Assembly (NCBI RefSeq): GCF_900102085.1
Contig: NZ_FMVM01000002.1
Span: 186,001-250,000, forward strand
Source of the DNA: Paenibacillus polysaccharolyticus
GTDB lineage: Bacteria; Bacillota; Bacilli; Paenibacillales; Paenibacillaceae
Direction of reading: 5' to 3'
DNA length: 64,000 nt
Part shown: positions 33,809 to 43,454 of the stretch, piece after piece
Position numbering within the stretch: position 1 is the first letter of the stretch
How the letters are laid out: every line of letters begins with the position of its first letter
Notes under the pieces: model-generated
Told to the model about the DNA's origin: nothing
Database searches by the model: none
Seen by the model: only the letters and a program-made list of their open reading frames with translations
Position numbers and translations under genes: made by a program

Positions 33809-35182
33809 ATGGCAGTCGATACGGTGTTATGGAGCAGACTCGTAACGGGTCTGACACTTGGATTTCACGTTATTTTTGCAACACTTGGTGTGGGTATACC
33901 TTTGATGATTGCGATTGCTGAATTTATCGGTATTCGGAAGAAAGACCCCCACTACATACTTATGGCGAAAAGATGGTCACGAGGTTTTGTCATTTCGGTG
34001 GCTGTGGGGGTGGTGACAGGTACAGCGATATCGCTACAGCTGGCCCTGGTGTGGCCGAATTTTATGAAGCTGGCTGGTAATGTCATTGCATTGCCGCTAT
34101 TTATGGAAGTGTTCGCCTTCTTTTTCGAAGCGATCTTCCTGGGCATTTACCTCTATACATGGGATCGATTCAAAAACCCGTATATTCACTGGCTACTTAC
34201 AATTCCGGTTGTTGCCGGGGCAGGGATGTCTGCCGTTTTCATCACAACCGTGAACGGATTCATGAACCAACCGGAAGGATTTGTGATGCAGGCAGGTCAA
34301 TTTACAGCGGTTAATCCCGTGCAAGCCATGCTGAATACAGCAACGTTCTCTAAAGTGTTCCATGTCTTAAGCTCGGCTTATCTGACAGGAGCGGCTTTGC
34401 TCGCCGGGATCGCGGCTCTTGCGATGTTGAAGAGAGGGGTATCTGCTTACCACAAGAAAGGCCTAAACCTGATGATGGCCGTAGTTCTGGTATTCAGTTT
34501 GCTGAACACACTTGCTGGAGATGTATCTGCAAAGTTTTTGGCTGAACACCAACCGGAGAAATTGGCAGCAGCAGAATGGCATTTTGAGACAGAGAGCGGC
34601 GCGGATTTGATCCTACTCGGCTGGCTGAATGCAGAACATGAGATTATAGGTGCGTTACATCTGCCCAAATTGCTCAGCTTTCTGGCCTTTGGAGACTTCA
34701 ATGCAGAAGTCACCGGGCTGAACGAATTTCCACCCGATGAACAACCGCCACTGCTAGTGCATTATCTATTCGATTTGATGGCCGGCATCGGATTTGCTCT
34801 ACTGGCCATCTCCAGCCTATATTTTCTGTTTGTGTTATGGAAGAAGCGTAATCCGCTGAACAAATGGCTGCTTGGCCTAGTTGCACTCAGCGCACCGCTT
34901 GCTTTCCTCGCTGTAGAGATGGGCTGGTTCTATGCCGAAATCGGGCGGCAGCCATGGATTATTCGTGGGTACATGCGTGTCGAAGAAGCCGCCACATCTT
35001 CTCCGAGTGTGCGAATTTTATTTTTTGTTTTCTTGCTTTTGTATATCGTGCTTGGTGTAATCTGCGTTCTCGTGTTGAAACGTTTGTTCAATAACAATCC
35101 TGCTGAGCTAGAAATGGAAAAATGGTTGCAAGCGAAACAAGATAAGACTGCGGCGAATACTGAGAATGGAGGACATGCCTAA
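33809..35182 (+). CDS. cydA: Cytochrome bd-type quinol oxidase subunit I
   Basis: A 457-aa membrane subunit carrying the haems that reduce O2 with quinol electrons. LTLGFHVIFATLGVG has the N-terminal haem His, and VEMGWFYAEIGRQPW is the conserved quinol-site GRQPW motif. The loop is short, as in the YthA/CioA-like cyanide-insensitive branch, which the whole sequence resembles more than classic CydA. I chose the ATG at 33809, after GAGAGGAGG; the open frame back to 33593 contains the promoter. It overlaps cydB by one base (TAATG). Confidence 0.92.
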   Translation: MAVDTVLWSRLVTGLTLGFHVIFATLGVGIPLMIAIAEFIGIRKKDPHYILMAKRWSRGFVISVAVGVVTGTAISLQLALVWPNFMKLAGNVIALPLFMEVFAFFFEAIFLGIYLYTWDRFKNPYIHWLLTIPVVAGAGMSAVFITTVNGFMNQPEGFVMQAGQFTAVNPVQAMLNTATFSKVFHVLSSAYLTGAALLAGIAALAMLKRGVSAYHKKGLNLMMAVVLVFSLLNTLAGDVSAKFLAEHQPEKLAAAEWHFETESGADLILLGWLNAEHEIIGALHLPKLLSFLAFGDFNAEVTGLNEFPPDEQPPLLVHYLFDLMAGIGFALLAISSLYFLFVLWKKRNPLNKWLLGLVALSAPLAFLAVEMGWFYAEIGRQPWIIRGYMRVEEAATSSPSVRILFFVFLLLYIVLGVICVLVLKRLFNNNPAELEMEKWLQAKQDKTAANTENGGHA

Positions 35183-36195
35183 TGAGTTATGAGTTGATCG
35201 GTATTTCGGTGCTCTGGCTGTTCCTGTACGGATATTTGATTGTTGCATCAATCGATTTCGGAGCTGGATTTTTTGCCTTTTATGCACGTCTAACGAAACA
35301 GGATCATCTAATCAATCGATTAATCTCTCGCTATCTATCGCCCGTATGGGAGATTACGAATGTATTTTTTGTCTTTTTCTATATTGGTATCGTTGGATTT
35401 TTCCCGGATACGGCCTCTTATTATGGCGCAGCCTTGATCGTTCCCGGAAGTATCGCCGTTATACTTTTAGCAATCCGTGGCTCGTTCTATGCTTTTGAGA
35501 ATTACGGTTCCAAAAACAACATCGTGTACCTGTTTTTATATGGGGCAACGGGTTTGCTGATTCCGGCATCTCTGTCCGTAGCACTGACCTTGTCGGAAGG
35601 TGGTTTCATTCTGAAGCAGGGAGAGACGGTTTCACTGGATTACTGGGCGTTATTCACCAATCCGTTATCCTGGAGCATCGTTGGACTAGCGATTGTCTCT
35701 GTATTGTTTATCAGTGGAACTTTTCTGACCTTCTACGCCTCACGGGCAGAAGATCAAGGTGCCTTGAAGCTCATGCGGAATTATTCCTTATTTTGGAGCA
35801 CACCTACGATTATTTTAGCGCTGACTGCATTTATATATTTGGGTCAGCACAATGAACGTCATTTTCAAAATATGATGGATCTCTGGTGGCTGCTCGCCTT
35901 ATCCGTCGCTTTCTTCATGGTTGCCATGTGGCTGCTGTATAACGAACGCCGCTACGGACTTGCTTTTATTTGCATCATGCTACAGTTTTTCTGTGCGTTC
36001 TTTGCCTATGGCATCGGTCAGTATCCATACATCCTTGATCCGTACATCACGATTCAGAGCAGTGCTACCTCGCCAGCTATGGGTTTCGCATTGGTTGTCG
36101 TCTTTATCGGAGGATTGTGTCTGCTCATTCCATCTCTGATTCTGGTGTTCAAACTGTTTCTGTTTGATGCGGATTATGTCAAAGGAAACAAATAA
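35182..36195 (+). CDS. cydB: Cytochrome bd-type quinol oxidase subunit II
   Basis: A 337-aa membrane subunit with about eight hydrophobic segments, partner of CydA. VASIDFGAGFFAFYAR and SPVWEITNVFFVFFYIG are conserved subunit II features. The start codon overlaps the cydA stop. The sequence resembles YthB and CioB. The assembly ABC transporter genes follow 16 bp later. Confidence 0.92.
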   Translation: MSYELIGISVLWLFLYGYLIVASIDFGAGFFAFYARLTKQDHLINRLISRYLSPVWEITNVFFVFFYIGIVGFFPDTASYYGAALIVPGSIAVILLAIRGSFYAFENYGSKNNIVYLFLYGATGLLIPASLSVALTLSEGGFILKQGETVSLDYWALFTNPLSWSIVGLAIVSVLFISGTFLTFYASRAEDQGALKLMRNYSLFWSTPTIILALTAFIYLGQHNERHFQNMMDLWWLLALSVAFFMVAMWLLYNERRYGLAFICIMLQFFCAFFAYGIGQYPYILDPYITIQSSATSPAMGFALVVVFIGGLCLLIPSLILVFKLFLFDADYVKGNK

Positions 36196-36211
36196 AAAGG
36201 AGGGTCGCCCT

Positions 36212-38053
36212 GTGAAAAGGCAAAGGAAAGAGCGAACCAAACAGCAAGGAAAACAGTCGGGTCGGCAAAAATCGATTCTGATTCAACAGCAGATGTCTTT
36301 ACTTCGAAAAAGTAGACTTCTCCTTATGGCCTTTTCACTGGCCCTTGGTGCAGCGATCATAAGCCAGGCTGTATTCATGGCAGAATCTGTACAGCGTATT
36401 TTTGTAGAAAAGGCGTGCTTATCATCGATCATGCCACTTCTCGGATTATTACTCACCGTTATGGCTCTACGTACGCTGTTAACATACGGCAACGGAAAAG
36501 TTGGTTTGCATATGGCTGCACGTGCCAAAACCAATATGCGTGCCAAGGTGTTACAAAATCTGACTCACGCTTCCATGTTCTCTGCATTGCAGGGACAGAC
36601 AGGAGGCAAGGTCAGCGTTGCCCTGGACGCCGTCGATGAGGCGGACAGCTATTTCAGTCAGTACATGCCACGTATGATGGAAGCTTCGATTATTCCGATT
36701 GTGATTCTGGTTGTTGCCTTCACACTACATGCCAACACAGGCTGGATTCTGTTGTGTACAGCACCGTTTATTCCATTGTTCATGATTCTTGTTGGTTTGC
36801 AGACCAAGAATAAATCTGAAGAAAAGTATGCACAGCTGGCGGAGTTTTCCGGTACGTTCCTCGATTCGCTTCAAGGTCTGGTGACATTGAAAATATTCGG
36901 ACGGGTGAATCGTCAGCAACAGGAGATCGAACGCAGCAGTCTGGGTTATCGGGATAGCACGATGAGCATTTTGAAGATTGCTTTTACGAATACGTTTATG
37001 CTTGAAGCGATTGTCATGTTAAGTATTGGTATCGTTGCGTTAGAGCTTGCTATTCAGCTACTCGTGTATAAATCAATGACCTTTCATAGCGCTTTTCTAT
37101 TATTGTTGCTCGTTCCGGAGTTCTACAGTTTGTTAAAAAATACAGGTACCGCCTTTCACAGCGGTCGAACAAGCATGGGCGCTATTCGTAAGGTGGAGCA
37201 ACTAATTGCGGAAAACGAACAACGAAAAGAGAATTCACAGCCTAAGGAAGTTGAGAAAAAGTCGTCACATCAGCAATTATTGACCGGACCTGCGTCAACG
37301 AAGTCTGATATGCCTTCATTCATTGAATTAAAAAATGTCCGGTTTCACTATGTCACAGGTTCGTTTGCACTTGAAACGGGACATGTATCTATAAAACCAG
37401 GAGAAAAACTCGCCATTGTTGGTCCAAGTGGCTCAGGTAAAACAACCTTATTAAGCCTGATCTCAGGTTTGTTACATCCAACCTCGGGAGAAGTTTGTAT
37501 TAACGGAAGACCGCTTGTACAAATAAACGAGGCCGACTGGTTTAAACAGATCAGTTATATTACACAGCATCCCTATATTTTTGCAGGCACATTAGCTGAA
37601 AATATAGCTATAGCTTCAGGAAGTGATGAACCCCGTGCGGAGATAGAAAAAGCGGCTGAACAAGCTGGACTCATTTCACTAATTGCTCAACTGGATAAAG
37701 GATTGGATACCCCTGTTGGGGAAGGAGGACGTGGACTTTCTGGGGGAGAAAAACAAAGATTAGCTCTCGCTCGCGCTTTTCTGAAAAAGCCTGTCCTCAT
37801 ACTGTTTGATGAACCAACAGTTGGACTCGACCTTCGCACCGAACAGATTCTGCAGCGTTCTATCGCAGCATTGTCACAACAGGCCACCATCATTACGGTA
37901 GCGCACCGATTATATACGATTCAGCAAGCGGACCAGATTTGGTTCATGTCGGATGGTGAACTTGCAGATTCGGGAACACATCAGGAGCTACTAGAACGAG
38001 TGCCTGGATATGCCGAAATGGTGCAAATTCAGAGAACAGGAGGGATCGCATGA
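36212..38053 (+). CDS. cydC: ABC exporter for cytochrome bd assembly, first subunit
   Basis: A 613-aa fused membrane and ATPase half-transporter. Six hydrophobic segments (about 40-300) lead to an ATPase with Walker A GPSGSGKTT, signature LSGGEKQR, and Walker B LILFDEPT. CydCD exports cysteine and glutathione and is needed to assemble bd oxidase. I chose the GTG at 36212 with AAGGAGG upstream; the frame is open to 36164. The N-terminus is very basic. ATGA overlaps with the next gene. The name follows B. subtilis gene order. Confidence 0.9.
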   Translation: MKRQRKERTKQQGKQSGRQKSILIQQQMSLLRKSRLLLMAFSLALGAAIISQAVFMAESVQRIFVEKACLSSIMPLLGLLLTVMALRTLLTYGNGKVGLHMAARAKTNMRAKVLQNLTHASMFSALQGQTGGKVSVALDAVDEADSYFSQYMPRMMEASIIPIVILVVAFTLHANTGWILLCTAPFIPLFMILVGLQTKNKSEEKYAQLAEFSGTFLDSLQGLVTLKIFGRVNRQQQEIERSSLGYRDSTMSILKIAFTNTFMLEAIVMLSIGIVALELAIQLLVYKSMTFHSAFLLLLLVPEFYSLLKNTGTAFHSGRTSMGAIRKVEQLIAENEQRKENSQPKEVEKKSSHQQLLTGPASTKSDMPSFIELKNVRFHYVTGSFALETGHVSIKPGEKLAIVGPSGSGKTTLLSLISGLLHPTSGEVCINGRPLVQINEADWFKQISYITQHPYIFAGTLAENIAIASGSDEPRAEIEKAAEQAGLISLIAQLDKGLDTPVGEGGRGLSGGEKQRLALARAFLKKPVLILFDEPTVGLDLRTEQILQRSIAALSQQATIITVAHRLYTIQQADQIWFMSDGELADSGTHQELLERVPGYAEMVQIQRTGGIA

Positions 38054-39807
38054 AAGAGTTAGCTGTTCTGTCCAAGGCGATGATGCAGGAGCGCAAAGAT
38101 ATTTTGCTCTCTATATTATGCGGATTCATTGCAGGTACAGCAGGTGTAGCCCTTTTCTCCGCAAGTGGATACCTTATCTCGCAAACGGTATTTGCACCGC
38201 CACTGTACACTTTGATTGTTCTAACGTCGATGGTCAAGCTACTTGGATTCGTACGAGCGGCTAGCCGTTATGGGGAGAGACTTGCTTCTCACCGGGCAAC
38301 CTTTTCTATCCTCAGCCGTTTACGAACCTCATTTTTTGCCAAGCTTATACCGGTTACGCCTGGAATTTTGAACAAAAACCGAAGCGGGGATCTGCTGGCA
38401 CGAATCGTAGGAGATGTAGAGAGTTTACAACATTATTTTCTGCGTGTTGCTTATCCGCCTATTATGGTGGTGATGGTATTCTTGAGCACCGTCCTGTTTA
38501 CAGCGATTTTTTCATTCTGGATTGCGTGTTTACTCATCGTTGGCATGTTGATTACAGCTTTTGTTGTTCCAAACCTGGTGCTGATCGGTCAACGGAAAAT
38601 CAACGAACATGTACGTCAGCAACGGGCAAAGCTATCTACGGAGGTAACTGAAGTATTGTATGGTTTTCGTGATTTGAAAGTATATGGACAATTGGCAGGG
38701 CGTGAACAGCAACTTCAGCAGGATTCGGCTGAACTCGCAACGCAGCAACAAAGAGCTGCTACACAATTGGTGCTGGGACAATCCATGCATATTTTTGTCA
38801 CCTATCTGGTCACATGGGGTGTGCTGGTAATCAGTGCTTTTCTCATTGCAGACGGAGTCTTTGCCGGAGTTTATCTTGCGATGTTGATTCTGGCAACACA
38901 AACGATGTTTGAAGAATCCGCAGCAATGGCCGTGTTACCAGCGTATAAGTTGGACAGTGAACATGCTGCGAAACGTTTGGCTGAGACGGTGCTTGAACCG
39001 CAGACCAATGGACATATTAGTCAGGCTCATTCATCTAAAACCCATTTATCTCTGCAAGTCGATGCAGAAGCGGAAGCGGCAACCATCGAACTGTCTCATG
39101 TTTCTTTTCAATATGAAGGGGAGTGGCGATCTGCGCTAGATGACGTCTCACTCTACCTTGCAGCTAGCTCCAAAACGGCGATTGTCGGGCCAAGCGGCTC
39201 TGGAAAATCTACGATTTTGGATTTACTTCTCAAGCTACGGACACCTGCTGCTGGCAATATAAAATTCAATGACATCTCAGTAAATGAGTTGAATGAAACA
39301 AGCATATGGCAAAATACACATGTTGTGTTGCAACAGAGCCACTTTTTCCGGGGAACGATTCGGGATAATCTGCTACTCAGTGGTGAGACTCACTCCGATG
39401 AATATGTGCAAGATATACTCCATCAAGTTCAACTTTCTAATGCATCCTTGGACGACACCGTATACGAAAAAGGAGAAAATCTGTCCGACGGCGAGAAGCA
39501 GCGGCTGGCTCTGGCCCGTGCCATGTTGCGCAAAGGAAGATTATGGTTGCTGGACGAACCAACCTCTTCACTGGACTACGTTACGGAAGCACGTGTGCTA
39601 CAGAACTTGCTGAGACAGGCGGCAGAAGACACGCTGCTACTCGTCTGTCACCGTCTGACAGGGCTTGAACGGATGGATCAGATTGTGGTCATGGATCAAG
39701 GCCGGATTGTCGAAACAGGCTCGTTCGAGGAGTTGATGGAGCGTAAGGGTTATTTTTACGAGATGAAGAAGATTGAACTGCAAATGATTGGAGAGCAAGG
39801 TCCCTAA
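38050..39807 (+). CDS. cydD: ABC exporter for cytochrome bd assembly, second subunit
   Basis: A 585-aa half-transporter that pairs with CydC. The membrane domain spans about 15-300; the ATPase has Walker A GPSGSGKST and Walker B LWLLDEPT. The signature reads LSDGEKQR, with Asp where Gly is usual. Together with the canonical first subunit this makes an asymmetric dimer, common in heterodimeric exporters. The ATG overlaps the cydC stop, and AGGAGGGATC precedes it. Confidence 0.9.
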   Translation: MKELAVLSKAMMQERKDILLSILCGFIAGTAGVALFSASGYLISQTVFAPPLYTLIVLTSMVKLLGFVRAASRYGERLASHRATFSILSRLRTSFFAKLIPVTPGILNKNRSGDLLARIVGDVESLQHYFLRVAYPPIMVVMVFLSTVLFTAIFSFWIACLLIVGMLITAFVVPNLVLIGQRKINEHVRQQRAKLSTEVTEVLYGFRDLKVYGQLAGREQQLQQDSAELATQQQRAATQLVLGQSMHIFVTYLVTWGVLVISAFLIADGVFAGVYLAMLILATQTMFEESAAMAVLPAYKLDSEHAAKRLAETVLEPQTNGHISQAHSSKTHLSLQVDAEAEAATIELSHVSFQYEGEWRSALDDVSLYLAASSKTAIVGPSGSGKSTILDLLLKLRTPAAGNIKFNDISVNELNETSIWQNTHVVLQQSHFFRGTIRDNLLLSGETHSDEYVQDILHQVQLSNASLDDTVYEKGENLSDGEKQRLALARAMLRKGRLWLLDEPTSSLDYVTEARVLQNLLRQAAEDTLLLVCHRLTGLERMDQIVVMDQGRIVETGSFEELMERKGYFYEMKKIELQMIGEQGP

Positions 39808-39818
39808 CTCTATGAAGC

Positions 39819-39843
39819 AAAGCCGCGTATAAGCGGCTTTTTT
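39819..39843 (+). terminator. Terminator of cydABCD
   Basis: AAGCCGC and GCGGCTT form a tight stem with a GTATAA loop and a T run, 12 bp after the cydD stop. Confidence 0.9.
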
Positions 39844-40001
39844 GCATTAGATTCGAAACCACCAAACGGCTAAATGGTTACTTTGCTCCAAACTATTGTA
39901 AATACAACGATCCATTACGAAGGTTTGTTTGAAAGCAATATTCACGTCATACATATATACTAAAGGTAACTAGTCCAATCATGTGAGGAGGTTCGGTTGA
40001 A

Positions 40002-40808
40002 GTGAGGAAAATAATGCAGTTCCCGCTCGTATGGATGTTTACAGGTGTTATTCTTCTGGGCCTGTCCGGTTTCATGACCCAAAAGCTGTTCAATGATTCG
40101 CAAGGGGTTCTGTCGATTATGCTGACACTTGCAGGAGGTATCGTCTCCATTGCGATCTACTGGTTTGTAATGAAATTCATGGCAGGGCGCAACGTACAGG
40201 AATTACAACTTCGACATACAGGAATCGAGTTGATATTAGGCTCGGGAGTTGGTCTTATCTTGATTGGGGTTTCTGTCGGGATCATCACGTTGCTTGGTGG
40301 ATACAGCTTTACATGGTCAGCGACGAACGCGGTTGGTTCTATTTTGGCTTTGGCGATTGGTGCGGCCATTGTGGAGGAGTTGATCTTTCGCGGCTTGTTC
40401 CTGCAAGCAATTGAAAAGCGACTGGGAAGCTGGTTCGCTTTGGCTATAACTTCGCTTTTTTTCGGTTTGGCTCATCTGCCAAATCCCGGAGCAACACTTT
40501 GGAGTTCAGTTGCTATTGTCATTGAGGCAGGCATTTTGCTCGGAGCCGGATTTCTGTGGCGGCGTAATCTGTGGTTTGTCATGGGTCTTCATTTTGCATG
40601 GAATGCACTGGAGGGAATGTTGGGAATACCGGTGTCGGGCATAGCAACACAAGGCTTTTTTGATGTACAGCTAACCGGATCACCATGGTTGACAGGTGGA
40701 AGCTTCGGACTGGAGGCATCCATTGTACCGATCATCGTCAGTTTGCTGATCGCCATCCCTATGCTGATTAGCGCGTATCACAAAGGAAATATGAAGTCCA
40801 AAAGATAG
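40002..40808 (+). CDS. CPBP family intramembrane metalloprotease
   Basis: A 268-aa membrane protein with about eight hydrophobic segments. The family motifs are all present: AIVEELIFRGLF (Glu-Glu and Arg), FFGLAHLPNPG (His), and HFAWNALEG (His and Asn). CPBP proteins include CAAX-type proteases and bacteriocin self-immunity factors; the substrate here is unknown. A GTG start follows GTGAGGAGG by about ten bases. It stands alone between terminators. Confidence 0.9.
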   Translation: MRKIMQFPLVWMFTGVILLGLSGFMTQKLFNDSQGVLSIMLTLAGGIVSIAIYWFVMKFMAGRNVQELQLRHTGIELILGSGVGLILIGVSVGIITLLGGYSFTWSATNAVGSILALAIGAAIVEELIFRGLFLQAIEKRLGSWFALAITSLFFGLAHLPNPGATLWSSVAIVIEAGILLGAGFLWRRNLWFVMGLHFAWNALEGMLGIPVSGIATQGFFDVQLTGSPWLTGGSFGLEASIVPIIVSLLIAIPMLISAYHKGNMKSKR

Positions 40809-40865
40809 GCGAGCAAACCGCACTTTTTTTTCGGAATGTTAACAAAAAAAACTTACGTGAACGTG

Positions 40866-40903
40866 AAGGGCAAACCGCGAAATGGTTTGTCTTTCCTTTT
40901 TAT
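40866..40903 (+). terminator. Probable terminator of the CPBP gene
   Basis: GAAGGGCAAACC pairs with GGTTTGTCTTTC (G-U pairs included), followed by CTTTTT. Confidence 0.7.
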
Positions 40904-40909
40904 GTTTTC

Positions 40910-41095
40910 ACAGAATGCCTGTCACATCTGACAGCCGAGCAGATCACCCCGATTTTCGGACAGGCGCTGAGAGACACGGAGACGGAGATCCAAAGGCTAC
41001 AGGACACCAAAATGTTTATTGAAAAACTGCTGGATGAAAAAGAGCAGATTCCTAAGCAAGTTTCTCAGGCAACAGAGGGTTCAATTAAAATATGA
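40910..41095 (+). pseudogene. 5'-truncated remnant, possibly of a transcriptional regulator
   Basis: An open frame with coding-like composition ends at a TGA and has no start codon or ribosome site. It reads LSHLTAEQITPIFGQALRD, then a charged helix with IQRLQDTKMFIEKLL. This resembles the C-terminal coiled coil of a MerR- or PadR-type regulator, but I cannot name the family. Upstream it runs into the CPBP terminator. It looks like the end of a decayed gene. Confidence 0.45.
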
Positions 41096-41219
41096 AGAAA
41101 TAACTCTTAATAGTGATGTGCGCATCGCCTTTTTGGAGTTTTATTTTGTTTCATCTGTATTCTTCGATACGCGTATTTTATTTTACTACCTAAAATTATA
41201 CAAAAAGACCTGGTACTTC

Positions 41220-41228
41220 TGGTATAAT
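41220..41228 (+). promoter_or_regulatory. Extended -10 promoter
   Basis: TGGTATAAT fits the TGnTATAAT extended -10 form, with no clear -35. It lies about 70 bp before the next gene. The stretch from 41096 is otherwise AT-rich and unremarkable. Confidence 0.6.
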
Positions 41229-41300
41229 AGTAATTTCTATAAAGGTATCTTTATTATCCGTTCTACAAGTAATCCATTATGAAAGGAATGAAGGCCGGGA

Positions 41301-41945
41301 GTGAGTAGGTGGGAAATTATTTCTTATGTTGCTATATTTGTTTACACGCTTGTGATGTTGTGGAATGACCAATCGATTTTACTAGTGTTAGGTACAGTGC
41401 TGGTTGCTGGACTCATTATGTTTAGCATTTTTGTTTTATATCCTATGGTCTGGGAAACGCGTATGGATCGGTTAGAGGTTTTTTTACGAAGAAGACAACA
41501 TGCACCTTATATTTATATTAATTATGCGACAGCCAACAGGTTGGATGAAGAAGTTGAGCTCACGATGGAAAAGCTGATGAGCAATACATCGGCCAGCAAG
41601 TCGACGAAGGCCAACTATCAGGCAGCATACGGTGCTTACCGGAAGGATCTGTTTACCGTGAGAAAAGCGGTACGTGAGATGCGTAAATCGGTTTATCGTA
41701 CATACTATGAAACGTTTGTCCTGATTGAAGAAGGAGAGACTGAACGAGCCAGAGAGCATTTAGGCTCCATCAAAAGAGAGTGGATGCGATTTGCACTTCT
41801 AGCCGAAATTGAACGTAAGCTGAATCATTACAAGGAAGCCGAAGAGTTGGCTGCGCAAGCCGTACAAGCTAGTAAAGGAGTTAATCGATACGCGATGACG
41901 AAAGAATATGAAAGATATTACTCTAAGGAACAGCAGGCGCAATGA
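41301..41945 (+). CDS. Membrane protein with cytoplasmic helical domain, unknown function
   Basis: A 214-aa protein. Two hydrophobic segments (about 6-22 and 27-48) are followed by a charged, helical cytoplasmic domain of 165 residues. That domain has TPR-like phrases such as LIEEGETERAREHL and LNHYKEAEELAAQAVQA. I do not recognise the family. It starts at a GTG with AAGG upstream and a terminator after it, so it is monocistronic. Confidence 0.78.
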   Translation: MSRWEIISYVAIFVYTLVMLWNDQSILLVLGTVLVAGLIMFSIFVLYPMVWETRMDRLEVFLRRRQHAPYIYINYATANRLDEEVELTMEKLMSNTSASKSTKANYQAAYGAYRKDLFTVRKAVREMRKSVYRTYYETFVLIEEGETERAREHLGSIKREWMRFALLAEIERKLNHYKEAEELAAQAVQASKGVNRYAMTKEYERYYSKEQQAQ

Positions 41946-41985
41946 TAGAGTGAAAATCAACCAGAGAGAACGACTGAAGCACAAC

Positions 41986-42016
41986 GGGGACGATGCCTAG
42001 CATCGTCTTTTTTTGT
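41986..42016 (+). terminator. Terminator
   Basis: GACGATGC and GCATCGTC form a perfect 8-bp stem with a CTA loop, followed by a T run. Confidence 0.9.
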
Positions 42017-42054
42017 TTTTGCTCAGCCGTAGTTATTTATTGATAATTTAGGAC

Positions 42055-42086
42055 TTTACCCTAACGTATACGTTATTGTTTATAAT
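42055..42086 (+). promoter_or_regulatory. MerR-type promoter with palindrome in a long spacer
   Basis: TTTACC (42055) and TATAAT (42081) are 20 bp apart, the over-long spacing typical of MerR-controlled promoters. The spacer contains the perfect palindrome AACGTATACGTT (42063-42074). CCCTAACGT recalls operators of multidrug-type MerR proteins. The MerR gene starts 24 bp later. Confidence 0.8.
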
Positions 42087-42109
42087 GTTTTCAGGAAGGG
42101 GAGGTAAGC

Positions 42110-42901
42110 ATGATCCTGATCGGAGAATTAGCGAAAAAAACAAATATTAGTAAAAGAACACTTCATTATTATGAACAGATCGAACTGTTACAGCCGACAC
42201 TTATTACGGAGAATGGGTATCGATACTATGATGAAAGTGCCATTCTTCGCCTGCAAAAAATTCTTCTGTTGAAGTCCATCGGCTATACATTAGAACAGAT
42301 TAAAGAACTGTTTCAGAACCAAGAAAATAAGGGAGAACATGAAAACTGGGTAGCCTCTTTAAACGAACAAATAGAGCTGATTGAACAGAAAAAAGAAGAG
42401 TTAAGCCGGAAGCAATATTATCTCAGGTCAACCCTTCATACGTTGAAATTCGGAGGAATGAGCGATCTCGAAAGTTTATTGCAAATTATTTCCCAAATGG
42501 AGGATCGGCCGCTCTCCGAAGGAATAATTCGTGCCGAATTCAGCGATGATTTACAGTTAACATCCAGGGAAATGGATATACTGAATCATCTGCCTATTCT
42601 CGGGAGTAATGATCCGCGGATGGGGGAACTTTTAACTATTTTCCAACGTGTACGATCCGTAATGTCCTCATCTCCCGATTCCGAAGAGGTCCAAGTCATT
42701 GCGAGACAATTGTATGAAACAGCATTGGAGCTATTTGATCATAATGAAAAATTACTCGATAAGTATTGGGAACTTATCAATCCAACAGATGCGTCTGAGC
42801 CTGTAGTCATGGGCATGGATAAAGAATTCTTGTCCTATGTTGACGAGATGATCCGCATTTTTCTAAAACAAAGAGAGGACAATGCTCATGATGGAGAGTA
42901 A
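42110..42901 (+). CDS. MerR family regulator
   Basis: A 263-aa regulator. The N-terminal winged helix (about 2-70) shows IGELAKKTNISKRTLHYYEQI and GYRYYDESA (the first quoted only as ISKRTLHYYEQI in short form), followed by a dimer coiled coil and a 140-residue C-terminal domain. GGGGAGG precedes the ATG. The C-terminal part resembles TipAS-like effector domains in length only; it is not a metal-binding form. It overlaps the MmpS-like gene and is probably an activator of its own operon. Confidence 0.9.
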   Translation: MILIGELAKKTNISKRTLHYYEQIELLQPTLITENGYRYYDESAILRLQKILLLKSIGYTLEQIKELFQNQENKGEHENWVASLNEQIELIEQKKEELSRKQYYLRSTLHTLKFGGMSDLESLLQIISQMEDRPLSEGIIRAEFSDDLQLTSREMDILNHLPILGSNDPRMGELLTIFQRVRSVMSSSPDSEEVQVIARQLYETALELFDHNEKLLDKYWELINPTDASEPVVMGMDKEFLSYVDEMIRIFLKQREDNAHDGE

Positions 42902-43367
42902 ACAAAAGAGGATTGGAATTAAAAAGTTTTGGCTTCTGTTTTTGCTCTCAGGTCTAATCATGTTATTTACAGTTTGTGGAATGACAGCAGAAGATACTGT
43001 GAATGAACTGCATCATGAGGAGTCCAAACAAAACACAGCGCATGACTCGGATGGAATCGTCGTTGAGGTGCTTGTTGAGAGTGATGTTAATTCAGCATCT
43101 GATCTGGAAGTAGAGATCAATGCTCGAAAAAATCCGGAGAGTGTATATTGGGATACGATTGAAGTTCCATATCAAGAGAGATTTGTTATTCCAAAAGATA
43201 CGTTCATCCCTCTGATCTCCACTCATGTTAGGGCAAAAGCAGATGACAGTGCAAGCTGGATAAGCTGTTCCATTAAGTATGATGGAGAGTTAGTTGCATC
43301 TCACAAGTCCCGAGGGAGCGATGCGAAGGCTGTCTGTGAGAAGAAGTTCCAGCTGGGGCCAGGATAA
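42888..43367 (+). CDS. MmpS-like exported accessory protein
   Basis: A 159-aa protein with an N-terminal membrane segment (about 12-30) ending LFTVCG and an outer beta-rich domain. VYWDTIEVPYQERFVIP, then WISCSIKYDGELVASHKSRG and AVCEKKF, give the two-Cys beta sandwich of MmpS accessory proteins, known from mycobacterial lipid export. The Cys near residue 29 could be lipidated. ATG 42888 is eight bases after GAGAGGA; 42882 is too close. It lies inside the MerR end and precedes a GAP/Sap-family gene, which supports the call. Confidence 0.7.
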   Translation: MMESKQKRIGIKKFWLLFLLSGLIMLFTVCGMTAEDTVNELHHEESKQNTAHDSDGIVVEVLVESDVNSASDLEVEINARKNPESVYWDTIEVPYQERFVIPKDTFIPLISTHVRAKADDSASWISCSIKYDGELVASHKSRGSDAKAVCEKKFQLGPG

Positions 43368-43454
43368 CTTCACTCGGAGGTGGAGGTCCTGTTCTATGTT
43401 CTACTATTTTGTTCCAGCAAGTGGTTAAAATCATAACAGAGAGTGAGGCACATC

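Noticed and set aside
41019..41282. 87-aa frame downstream of the CPBP gene
   Set aside because: It is out of frame with the coding-like remnant and has an improbable aromatic-rich composition.
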